This document shows positions 1 through 6,552 of a stretch of 9,962 nt of DNA, piece after piece; the first letter of the stretch is position 1, and every line of letters begins with the position of its first letter. This DNA is from an uncultured Ruminococcus sp. (GTDB lineage Bacteria > Bacillota > Clostridia > Oscillospirales > Ruminococcaceae). The notes below the pieces were generated by a model. It saw nothing but the letters and a program-made list of their open reading frames with translations. It did no database searches and was not told where the DNA came from. The DNA lies in the NCBI GenBank assembly GCA_900540005.1, contig UQEM01000095.1, positions 1 to 9,962 of the forward strand, in the 5' to 3' direction. A program made the translations under genes and the position numbers.

Positions 1-353
1 GACAGCAGTATTCTGAGGTTACACCAAACCTGATCGATCTGAAGACACATCTGACAAAGAAGATCGTACTGAACATTCCTATGATGAGTGCAGCCATGGA
101 TACCGTTACGGAGTCAAAAATGGCGATTGCAATGGCAAGACAGGGTGGTATCGGAATCATTCATAAAAACATGTCCATTGAAGCACAGGCAGATGAGGTC
201 GATAAGGTAAAGCGTTCGGAAAACGGTGTTATCACAGACCCATTTTTCTTATCTCCAGACAATACATTACAGGATGCTGACAACCTGATGGCAAAGTTCC
301 GTATCTCCGGTGTTCCGATCACAGAGAACGGTCGTCTGGTCGGCATCATCACG
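1..353 (+). CDS. guaB: IMP dehydrogenase, internal fragment (chimeric contig end)
   Basis: Open from the contig edge (frame starts at base 3) and clearly IMP dehydrogenase, the NAD-dependent enzyme converting IMP to XMP in guanine nucleotide synthesis. Visible are the early barrel segment ([15 protein letters not shown], then [13 protein letters not shown]), the [15 protein letters not shown] stretch, and the start of the inserted CBS module ([22 protein letters not shown] to [15 protein letters not shown]). In the family, CBS pairs are followed by the remaining barrel with the catalytic Cys loop. Here the reading frame instead passes into an MgtE sequence at the GRLVGIIT motif, so the catalytic half is absent. 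The first residues and the start codon lie outside the window. The identity of the fragment is certain, but its linkage to the rest of the contig is doubtful. I infer a different genome or locus, possibly Lachnospiraceae. Confidence 0.9.
327..353. other. Probable misassembly junction guaB/mgtE
   Basis: The 27 bases encode NGRLVGIIT, a motif common to IMP dehydrogenase and MgtE CBS domains. Upstream the protein is IMP dehydrogenase and downstream it is MgtE, in the same frame. A short stretch of near-identity between two paralogous domains is a classic place for an assembler or a chimeric amplicon to switch templates. I cannot place the exact switch point inside the motif. Confidence 0.8.
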
Positions 354-566
354 GTCGATGATGTCATGGATGTCATGGAGCAGGAGGCGACGGAGGACTT
401 CGAGAAGATGGCGGCGATGCTGCCAAGTGAGAAGCCGTACCTGAAGACGGGCGTGTTCCAGCTCGCGAGAAATCGTATTCCGTGGCTGATGATCCTGATG
501 TTGAGCAGTATGGTGACCGGCGGTATTTTGTTAAAATATGAGAATGCCTTTTCGGTAATTCCGCTT
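327..566 (+). CDS. mgtE: Magnesium transporter MgtE, fragment
   Basis: After the shared LVGIIT motif the frame continues as MgtE, a Mg2+-gated Mg2+ channel of the inner membrane. The second CBS domain ends with [19 protein letters not shown], followed by the connecting (plug) helix region [23 protein letters not shown] and the first transmembrane helix [16 protein letters not shown]. The N-terminal domain, the first CBS domain and the other four membrane helices, including the conserved pore region, are missing. The sequence breaks off around [10 protein letters not shown], where it runs into the opposite-strand tex gene. The frame stays open to a stop at 633-635, but residues after about position 566 are antisense tex and not protein. 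This is a fragment joined in frame to guaB, not a plausible natural fusion, because neither parent keeps a functional core. Confidence 0.85.
545..566. other. Probable misassembly junction mgtE/tex (opposite orientations)
   Basis: On the plus strand the MgtE reading reaches NAFSVIPL. On the minus strand Tex reaches [10 protein letters not shown] over the same bases. Both readings look plausible across roughly 20 bases, and outside that zone only one parent is recognisable. Two genes therefore meet tail to tail with both C-termini lost, which points to a short shared word joining unrelated sequences. Confidence 0.75.
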
Positions 567-2311
567 GCTCCGCCGTTTGAGATATCGGCGAGAGTAAAGC
601 CGCACTCGTTCAGGAGCGATGAAGCTGCCGCGTAGCTTTCAGGGTGAACGGCTGTGTTGTCAAGCGGATTCTTTCCGTCACGGACTCTGAGGAAGCCTGC
701 GCACTGCTCGAAAGCCTTTTTGCCAAGCTTCGGAACTTTAAGCAGTTCCTTGCGGTCGGTGAACTTGCCGTTCTCCTCGCGGTAAGCAACAATGTTCTTT
801 GCAACTGCTGCGTTGATTCCCGAAATATAGGAGAGAAGAGAGTATGACGCGGTGTTAAGGTCAACGCCTACCGAGTTTACGCAGTCCTCGACAACACCTG
901 AGAGCGCGTCATTCATTCTTGCCTGCGGCATATCGTGCTGGTACTGACCAACACCGATCGCCTTTGGCTCGATCTTAACAAGTTCAGCAAGGGGATCCTG
1001 AAGGCGGCGTGCTATTGAAACTGCACTTCTGAGCGAAACGTCGTACTCGGGGAATTCCTCCGCCGCAAGTTTTGAAGCGGAGTAAACAGAAGCTCCTGCC
1101 TCGCTTACTACCATGTAGCTGACTTTCTGAGGTATCTCCTTGATGAGGTCAGCGGCAAACTGCTCAGTCTCGCGCGAGGCTGTTCCGTTTCCGATAGAAA
1201 TTGTAGTAACGCCGTGCTTCTGAATGAGTTCCTTGACGATCTTCTTTGAAAGTTCAATATTGGTCTTAGGGCCGGGAGTACAGTAAATTACGTTTGTATC
1301 GAGAACTTTTCCTGTCGAGTCGATGACCGCGACCTTGCAGCCGGTTCTGTAACCGGGGTCAAGACCGAGGATAACGCTGTTCTTGAGCGGCGGCTGGAGA
1401 AGGAGCTGGCGGAGGTTCGAGGCAAATACCTTGATAGAATCCTCGGCAGCTTTTGCAGTCATTTCCGAACGGATCTCGCGCTCGATAGACGGGAAAATAA
1501 GTCTCTTGTAGCTGTCCTCGGCAGCAGCGCGCACAAGTTCGCCACAGGCATTGTTATGCTTGATGTATTTGCCGAGAATGATATCGGTAGCGGCTGTGTC
1601 ATCGAGAGTTACCGCAACCTTGAGGAATCCCTCCTTTTCGCCTCTGTCAAGGGCAAGAACACGGTGATTGGCAACTTCCGGAACAGGTTCGCTGTATTCG
1701 TAATAGTTCATGTAAACGCTTTCCGCCTCGGGATCTGACGCCTTTGAGGTGAGCACGCCCTTCTTTCCTGCAAGTGTACGGAGCTGTTTTCTCACGTCAG
1801 CATCATCGGAGATATCCTCGGCAATGATGTCCATTGCTCCCTGAATAGCAGTCTGAACATCTTTCACACCCTTTTCTTCGTTCACGAAAGCTTCCGCCTC
1901 CTTTTCAGGTTCTGCGTCGGACTGCTCCATGATGAGAGATGCAAGCGGTTCAAGACCCTTTTCCCTTGCAATGCTTGCGCGGGTTCTTCTCTTGGGCTTG
2001 AACGGGCGGTAAATGTCCTCGATCTCAACGAGAGCCGTAGCAGCATTAATTGCAGCTTCAATCTCGGGTGTCATCTTTTCCTGATCGATGATAGCGGCAG
2101 CTACCTCCTCCTTGCGCTTTTCAAGGTTGCGCAGGTAAACGAGCCTGTCGTAAAGCTCGCGAAGTATCTGGTCGTCAAGAGAGCCTGTCAGCTCCTTACG
2201 ATAACGTGCGATAAAGGGGATAGTTTTGTCGTCATCAATAAGGGCAACGGTATTATCCACCTGTTCCTGTTTTAGTCCGAATTCCTTTGCAAGTGTTTTG
2301 TTGATATCCAT
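545..2311 (-). CDS. tex: Tex-family transcription accessory protein, 3'-truncated
   Basis: Tex (YhgF/YdcI) is a cytoplasmic nucleic-acid-binding protein linked to transcription and RNA processing. About 588 residues are genuine. Residues 1-190 are the Tex N-terminal helical region ([41 protein letters not shown] cut short here). Residues 316-440 are the YqgF/RNase H-like domain with [26 protein letters not shown] and [31 protein letters not shown] and IGVGQYQHD follow. Residues 485-545 are the helix-hairpin-helix region ([38 protein letters not shown]). [10 protein letters not shown] is at 551-560. The family normally has about 720 residues and ends in an S1 RNA-binding domain, which is missing because the contig join cuts the gene. 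The frame stays open to base 161, but that extension is antisense mgtE/guaB. The start has an AGAAAGGA ribosome site about 6 bases upstream. It follows the hydrolase gene by 32 bases and is probably co-transcribed with it. Confidence 0.93.
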
Positions 2312-2343
2312 ATTTATTCCTTTCTTTAAAGGCTCGTATCGCC

Positions 2344-3309
2344 TTATTCTGTTTGGATTACCTCGTGGGAGTCGTTATAGCGGTCAACCCACGAGAAAAG
2401 CGTCTTTGCGATATCCTTCCATACAACCGCGTTATTCTTTTCAAAGATGATATCGTGGCGCATTCCGTCAAAGAGACGGTGGGAAATACTCTCGCAGCCG
2501 TTCTTTTCGAGCAGCTTTATATTTTTAAAAAACTTCTTTTCCGAGAGCATACACGGGTCGTCCTTTCCCGACAAAAAGCGTATCGGGAGCGACAGATCGG
2601 CAGATGTGCTTTCTGTTTTGGAGTATGCCCTGCGTGTGAGTCCGAGCAGTTCCTCATAGCAATTCATGGTCGGCTTAAAGCTGCAAAGCGGATCTCCGTT
2701 GAATCTTTCCACAACATCGGGGTCGGAACATCTCCACGAGTTGGGGACTTCATCATCGAATGAAGCTCCCAGACAGCTCTCGACAACTCCGCATATCTTG
2801 TCGCTGCGGAAACGCGAGCCGGGCTTTTTTGCAGCAACAGAGTCAATGCACCTGACAATGCTTGTGAAACTGCTGTAGCACGGGCAGCCGGAAATAATAA
2901 GGCCGTTAATATCGGTGTCGGGCTGTGCGATAAAGCGTCTTGCGGCAACAGAACCGAGTCCGTGAGCGATGATGAATACCGGAATATTGTTCCATGCCTG
3001 TTTTATGAATTTGTTTAGCTGAGCAAGATCGCTTACAAGACCCTCTCCGCCGTTCTGGAACATATATCCGAGGTCATCAGGAGCGCAGATACTCTGTCCG
3101 TGTCCGCGGTTGTCACTTATAACGGTAATAAAGCCCTGTTCTGCAAGATAGTCCATAAACGGAAAGTACATTTCCTTGTGCTCGCAGAGACCGTGTACTA
3201 TCTGGACAACACCATGTACAGTATCAAGCGGAATGGCATTTACGGCAGATATTTCAAGCTCGTCGAATTCTGAAAGAAATTTGAATTCTCTTATATTCGC
3301 ATACAGCAT
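2344..3309 (-). CDS. Alpha/beta hydrolase (lysophospholipase-like) lacking the nucleophile serine
   Basis: A 321-residue protein of the Hydrolase_4 / serine aminopeptidase S33 type, which includes monoglyceride lipases and lysophospholipases. No signal peptide is visible, so it is probably cytoplasmic. The oxyanion-side HG motif (VHGLCEH, 38-44), the DNRGHG motif (66-71), the acid loop FLSGKDDP (245-252) and the histidine in DGMRHDIIFE (His285) are all present. The nucleophile elbow, normally G-H-S-M-G, reads A-H-G-L-G at 115-119, so Gly117 (codon GGA, bases 2959-2961) sits where serine should be. No serine codon is one substitution from GGA, which argues against a single miscalled base. I infer loss of hydrolase activity or a non-catalytic role. 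The AGGGAGG ribosome site lies 7 bases before the ATG. It has its own promoter at 3370-3398 and is followed by tex after 32 bases. Confidence 0.85.
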   Translation of the reverse strand: MLYANIREFKFLSEFDELEISAVNAIPLDTVHGVVQIVHGLCEHKEMYFPFMDYLAEQGFITVISDNRGHGQSICAPDDLGYMFQNGGEGLVSDLAQLNKFIKQAWNNIPVFIIAHGLGSVAARRFIAQPDTDINGLIISGCPCYSSFTSIVRCIDSVAAKKPGSRFRSDKICGVVESCLGASFDDEVPNSWRCSDPDVVERFNGDPLCSFKPTMNCYEELLGLTRRAYSKTESTSADLSLPIRFLSGKDDPCMLSEKKFFKNIKLLEKNGCESISHRLFDGMRHDIIFEKNNAVVWKDIAKTLFSWVDRYNDSHEVIQTE

Positions 3310-3369
3310 AGCGAACCTCCCTTTGCATAGAAACCTGTGCAGTATTTCCCTTGTTTTTCACTTTATTCT

Positions 3370-3398
3370 ATTATACCACATTTTGCAATATAAATCAA
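3370..3398 (-). promoter_or_regulatory. Sigma-A promoter for the hydrolase-tex unit
   Basis: On the minus strand TTGATT (3398-3393) is followed by a 17-base spacer and TATAAT (3375-3370). TG one base before the -10 makes it an extended -10 element. The predicted start is near 3363, giving a leader of about 54 bases to the hydrolase ATG. It lies just beyond the cyclophilin terminator, so the two units appear insulated. Confidence 0.8.
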
Positions 3399-3437
3399 GT
3401 CCGCGAAATACAGGCTCAAATCGGCTTGATAGAACAA

Positions 3438-3471
3438 AAAAGAGTATCTGAAACTGATCAGATACTCTTTT
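3438..3471. terminator. Bidirectional intrinsic terminator after the cyclophilin gene
   Basis: A perfect 14-bp inverted repeat (AAAAGAGTATCTGA at 3438-3451, TCAGATACTCTTTT at 3458-3471) with a 6-base loop. Read on the minus strand it begins 17 bases after the cyclophilin stop and ends in a run of six U. The A/T-flanked stem could also work on the plus strand. The stem is AT-rich but long. Confidence 0.85.
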
Positions 3472-3487
3472 GGCTATTGACTTTACA

Positions 3488-3958
3488 TTACTCAATAGTA
3501 ACCTTTTTCATGACCTGCGGAGTAGTAGGCTTGTCGTTGTAATCTGTAGCAACTTCTGCAATTTCGTCAACGACTTCCATGCCATCGATAACCTTGCCGA
3601 AAGCAGCATACTGACCGTCAAGGTGTGGAGCGTCCTCGTGCATGATGAAGAACTGTGAACCTGCCGAATCAGGCATCATTGAACGAGCCATTGAAAGAAC
3701 TCCTCTTGTGTGCTTGAGATCATTCTTTACGCCGTTGCCGGAAAATTCACCCTTGATAGTCCAGCCGGGGCCGCCTGTGCCGTTGCCCTTGGGACAGCCG
3801 CCCTGGATCATAAAGCCGGGGATAACTCTGTGGAAAGTAAGACCGTCATAGAATCCGCTCTTAACGAGCTTCTCGAAGTTTTCGCAAGAGATAGGAGCAA
3901 TATCGGGATAAAGCTCTATCTTGATCTTTTTTCCGCTTTCCATTTCAATAACAACCAT
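3488..3958 (-). CDS. Cytoplasmic cyclophilin-type peptidyl-prolyl cis-trans isomerase
   Basis: A 156-residue single-domain cyclophilin that speeds cis-trans isomerisation of prolyl peptide bonds. Core motifs are in order: [13 protein letters not shown] (42-54) with the catalytic Arg44 and the active-site Gln52, AGSQFFIM (99-106), and LDGQYAAFG (113-121). The Trp that makes eukaryotic cyclophilin A sensitive to cyclosporin is replaced by His112 in PHLDG, as is common in short bacterial forms. No signal peptide or membrane segment is seen, so it should act in the cytoplasm. Length matches the short bacterial family. The start is supported by GGAGG 8 bases before the ATG. The gene follows the membrane-anchored protein after 92 bases with no convincing terminator or promoter between, so it may be read from the promoter at 4537-4565. 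A strong terminator follows. Confidence 0.95.
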   Translation of the reverse strand: MVVIEMESGKKIKIELYPDIAPISCENFEKLVKSGFYDGLTFHRVIPGFMIQGGCPKGNGTGGPGWTIKGEFSGNGVKNDLKHTRGVLSMARSMMPDSAGSQFFIMHEDAPHLDGQYAAFGKVIDGMEVVDEIAEVATDYNDKPTTPQVMKKVTIE

Positions 3959-4050
3959 GTTTTAAACCTCCATAAATAAACCCTGCAAGGACGTGTCCAA
4001 AAGGGATTTTTGATATACAATTACCTGCACACAGGAATACAGAAACGTAC

Positions 4051-4512
4051 TCAGTGCAGTTCTATCACTATCGGCTCGGTGCTTTTTGACGCATTTGCAG
4101 CCTTTGTGGGAATCGGCGGCAGAGTCGAAGTGGCAGTGGCAGAGTTTTTCTCGTTGTACTCATCGAGAATTGATTTTGTAGTTGTAGTTCCCTGAGCCGT
4201 AGTTTCGGAAGCAGCAGAAGGTTCTGTGGTTATCGGGATAGTTTCGATGACCGAACCGAGGATATTGGTGACTTCCTCGTACATTTTCTCTGTTGCAGGC
4301 TCAGTTGCGGCAGTTTCGGTGGGAATATCAGTCACGGGAACAAAATCCTCATCAAATCCGTATGTGGTGCTTTGCTGAGAATTTGCAGGCTGCTGTGCGC
4401 GGCGGGCGTTATTCTTTTTTTGTATATCATCTGCGCACGACTTTCCGGCAACAATGACAAGCATAGCCGTGGCTATAGCAATAAGAATCGCCATTCCCTT
4501 ATTCCTTTCCAT
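4051..4512 (-). CDS. Membrane-anchored Thr/Ser/Glu-rich protein, function unknown
   Basis: I do not recognise a family. The protein is 153 residues if it starts at the ATG at 4512, which has AGGAGG exactly 7 bases upstream. A GTG six bases earlier (4518) is also in frame but sits only 1 base from that ribosome site, so I reject it. Residues 1-6 are charged (MERNKG), followed by one hydrophobic helix (about 7-23, MAILIAIATAMLVIVAG) with no lipobox or clear cleavage site, which suggests an uncleaved N-terminal anchor. The remaining 130 residues should lie outside the membrane and are low-complexity, with Thr/Ser/Ala/Glu/Pro-rich tracts such as PTETAATEPATEK and ASETTAQGTTTTK, typical of a linker or surface stalk. 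It has its own promoter overlapping the end of the esterase gene and precedes the cyclophilin. The existence of the gene is well supported, but its function is open. Confidence 0.75.
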   Translation of the reverse strand: MERNKGMAILIAIATAMLVIVAGKSCADDIQKKNNARRAQQPANSQQSTTYGFDEDFVPVTDIPTETAATEPATEKMYEEVTNILGSVIETIPITTEPSAASETTAQGTTTTKSILDEYNEKNSATATSTLPPIPTKAANASKSTEPIVIELH

Positions 4513-4536
4513 AAACACACCTCCTGCGCATAATTA

Positions 4537-4565
4537 ATTATACTTTATATAGTGCAAAAAGTCAA
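4537..4565 (-). promoter_or_regulatory. Sigma-A promoter overlapping the esterase stop codon
   Basis: On the minus strand TTGACT (4565-4560), a 17-base spacer and TATAAT (4542-4537). The TGA stop codon of the esterase (4564-4562) lies inside the -35 hexamer. The predicted start near 4530 gives a leader of under 20 bases with AGGAGG at 4525-4520. It serves the membrane-anchored protein and possibly the cyclophilin. Confidence 0.8.
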
Positions 4566-6280
4566 CCTGTTTTTTCCATTCGCAGACCGTACAGGGTATA
4601 GCTGAGGTAATCGCTGCCGCCTATTTTCATGGAAAATACCGCGGACGGATCGGAAACAGGAACGGTAAGATCTGCCTCGAATGGAGTCTTTTCACCGTTT
4701 GACTTGAAAGTATCGCTGAAATATACCGTTTTTCCGTCAGAATCCGTGACAGCAATCGGAATTTCTGTTCCCTCGGGAGCTGTGCAGCTAAATGAAAGGT
4801 GATACTGACCGTCTTTTTTAAGGGAGATACCCGAGACAAGGATCTCAACGCTTTCAGGTGAAGTTCCGCCCGTAACGATGTTCACCCAGTAGGACTTGTC
4901 ATAGTCGGAGAAGTAAGTTGCGGCATTTGCACCCGATTCCTTGTCGATATTTATGCTGTACTCCGCATTTGCCGCAGCGTCCAGACCGATCTGGTCGGAC
5001 TCAATGCCGAGTGCCTGACAGATCTGGTCTGCGAGAACATAGGCGCTTTTTTGCTGAGTTTTCGCAGAGGGGTGCCAGTCTGAGCCGACGCCGTCCGCGT
5101 TGAAGTCCTGAACCGTCGAGAGATAGCTTGTAATGCGCTCGTCGCCTGTTTCTGACTGGAACTGCTCAATGGCTTTCTGAATGTATGGATAGAGTTCCTC
5201 GCCGCCCATTGTTCCGAGTGTGCAGATAATGTACGCATCGGGATTGCAGCTTCTTACAGTTTTGAGGAACTCGGCATATTGCTCGGCGTAAGTTTCTGAG
5301 CGTTCAGTGTCGCCCTTGATGTAGCTTGAGTCATTTGTGCCGAGATTGATGACAACAACGTCATTCGGAGCGCTCTCAAAGTCCCACTTTTCGCTGTAAT
5401 CTGACTTCTTTGAGTATTGCTCGTAATACGGCGGAACGAGACTGTCGGCGTTTATTGTTCCGTCATTGGAATAGCCCGAAATTATTCCGTGACCGCTGTA
5501 GCAAACTGCGCTGTATTCCGCACCGAGTTTCTGCGCGGTGAGGTAAGCGTAGGATTTCATGAAGTTTTCCGTTGTTGTTTTGAATCCCTCGTAAGCGGTT
5601 TCGCCCTCAACTCCGTAGCCGCAGGTGATAGAGTCGCCTATGAATTCGATTCGCAGATCGCTTTCGGGAGTCGGGTTCACGGGAGCTTTTACATCGGAAT
5701 TTACTTTGATAGCAGATACTCCGACAGCACCGTTGTTTGCCTCGGACAGATGAATTACCTTTACTTTTGCAAGACGCGCCGAGTCTCCGCTGAACAGAGA
5801 TACGGTCTTTTCCTTTTCAGTCATGGTTTCGTCAAGAATTATCTCATCATCTACTATTACAGCATAACGCGGAGCAAAGTCAGCGCCATTTTCAATACCG
5901 CTGTCGCCTGCAAGGGTGATTTCAGCCGACTTTGCATTTACAGTAAACTCAATTGCAGAACCGCTCTGAATAAGCCATGTTACATTATCTCTGAAAAGGT
6001 TTCTGCCGATAAACTTTACGTTTTCCTTTGTGGCAGGGTATGAAGAATCGGTGAAAACACCTGTGGATCGAAATGATTTTCTTATAAGTGACAAGTCGAG
6101 TGAGTTGATTTTTCCGTCATTGTTCACGTCCTGTTCCTCCTTGAGCGGAGCGTTGCCGAGCAGCGCGCTGCTGAGCGTTCGCAAGTCCGATGCATTGTAA
6201 TCTTTTGCTGAAAGTACCGGTGTACTGATCGCCGCTGCTGCCGTAATGGCTGCGCAGAAGGCTGAAACGAGTTTTTTCAT
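4562..6280 (-). CDS. Secreted CE2-type acetyl esterase (SGNH) with a dockerin-like EF-hand and a C-terminal beta-sandwich
   Basis: A 572-residue secreted enzyme of the carbohydrate esterase 2 type, which removes acetyl groups from xylan or related polysaccharides. Residues 1-25 are a signal peptide (MKK, alanine-rich core, likely cut after VLSA). Residues 28-73 resemble a dockerin: DVNNDGKINSLDLSLIRKSF carries one complete calcium loop, while the first half (SDLRTLSSALLG) has only the helix. Residues 85-195 fit the CE2 N-terminal jelly-roll (GRNLFRDNVTWLIQSGSAIEF cut short here). Residues 208-425 are the SGNH domain with FIGDSITCGYG (Ser217), GTND (314-317) and DWHPS (His403). Residues 440-570 form a probable carbohydrate-binding-like beta-sandwich (YWVNIVTGG; YHLSFSC). 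The start is chosen by the signal peptide and AAAGGGGAAG. It has its own promoter and a leader with a dyad. Substrate and any scaffold attachment are inferred. Confidence 0.88.
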   Translation of the reverse strand: MKKLVSAFCAAITAAAAISTPVLSAKDYNASDLRTLSSALLGNAPLKEEQDVNNDGKINSLDLSLIRKSFRSTGVFTDSSYPATKENVKFIGRNLFRDNVTWLIQSGSAIEFTVNAKSAEITLAGDSGIENGADFAPRYAVIVDDEIILDETMTEKEKTVSLFSGDSARLAKVKVIHLSEANNGAVGVSAIKVNSDVKAPVNPTPESDLRIEFIGDSITCGYGVEGETAYEGFKTTTENFMKSYAYLTAQKLGAEYSAVCYSGHGIISGYSNDGTINADSLVPPYYEQYSKKSDYSEKWDFESAPNDVVVINLGTNDSSYIKGDTERSETYAEQYAEFLKTVRSCNPDAYIICTLGTMGGEELYPYIQKAIEQFQSETGDERITSYLSTVQDFNADGVGSDWHPSAKTQQKSAYVLADQICQALGIESDQIGLDAAANAEYSINIDKESGANAATYFSDYDKSYWVNIVTGGTSPESVEILVSGISLKKDGQYHLSFSCTAPEGTEIPIAVTDSDGKTVYFSDTFKSNGEKTPFEADLTVPVSDPSAVFSMKIGGSDYLSYTLYGLRMEKTG

Positions 6281-6314
6281 TAACTTCCCCTTTCATTATT
6301 CAGACAAATTTTTA

Positions 6315-6340
6315 GAACTTGTCCAATTATGGGCAGGTTC
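6315..6340. promoter_or_regulatory. Imperfect dyad in the esterase leader (operator or RNA hairpin)
   Basis: The arms GAACTTGTCC and GGGCAGGTTC flank a 6-base AT-rich centre. With one more base on each side the dyad extends to AGAAC...GTTCT. As DNA it has two mismatched positions. It lies just downstream of the predicted start near 6346, a common place for a repressor site. As RNA the plus strand pairs better (through G-U pairs) than the minus strand, which favours a DNA-level role for the minus-strand gene. Confidence 0.45.
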
Positions 6341-6352
6341 TCGATAATTCTA

Positions 6353-6381
6353 ATTATATCACAGATAAGTCGGCTTGTCCA
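6353..6381 (-). promoter_or_regulatory. Sigma-A promoter for the CE2 esterase
   Basis: On the minus strand TGGACA (6381-6376), a 17-base spacer and TATAAT (6358-6353), with TG one base before the -10. The start is expected near 6346, giving a leader of about 65 bases that contains the dyad at 6315-6340. The -35 box itself is part of a GGACAAG motif that recurs nearby. The remainder of the gap from 6382 to 6476 is AT-rich and I see no gene in it. Confidence 0.75.
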
Positions 6382-6476
6382 CATTTTTATGCGCATTTTG
6401 CCTTGTCTACGTAAAAATTATGCTCGAAAATCTGCATATTATCTTAGTGTCAACACTCCCTAAAAATTCACCTTGC

Positions 6477-6522
6477 GCACATATCCGCCGCTTTCGGATA
6501 AGAGCAGCGGATGTGCTTTTTT
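6477..6522. terminator. Strong hairpin between the PG-binding operon and the esterase
   Basis: GCACAT (6477-6482) pairs with ATGTGC (6511-6516), and CCGCCGC (6485-6491) pairs with GCAGCGG (6504-6510), leaving a 2-base bulge. The minus-strand RNA pairs fully through one G-U, whereas the plus strand has one C-A mismatch. It starts 36 bases after the stop of the preceding minus-strand gene and probably ends that transcript. However, the six-T run (6517-6522) lies on the plus-strand side, and the minus strand has no U-run directly after the stem. Confidence 0.6.
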
Positions 6523-6552
6523 CGGTGTTAATTCGTGACCTGCCGGCTCAGC

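Noticed and set aside
161..545. C-terminal extension of Tex
   Set aside because: These codons are the reverse complement of mgtE/guaB. Tex similarity stops around residue 588.
81..635. A 184-residue novel IMPDH-MgtE fusion protein
   Set aside because: Neither partner retains its functional core, the switch lies in a shared CBS motif, and the C-terminal end is antisense tex. A chimera explains it better.
3959..4050. Terminator or promoter between the Thr/Ser-rich gene and the cyclophilin
   Set aside because: Only a 4-bp stem (CCTG/CAGG) without a U-run and a weak -10-like TATTTA are present, not enough to call.
4513..4518. GTG start for the Thr/Ser-rich protein
   Set aside because: It lies 1 base from the AGGAGG, whereas the ATG at 4512 has the ideal 7-base spacing.
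5417..6043. 208-codon plus-strand open frame opposite the CE2 esterase
   Set aside because: It is a shadow of a well-supported gene on the other strand, with no family resemblance and no ribosome site that stands out.
6421..6476. Second promoter for the esterase using TTGACA near 6450
   Set aside because: The -35-like box is perfect, but no acceptable -10 lies 16-18 bases downstream. The promoter at 6353-6381 is much better.
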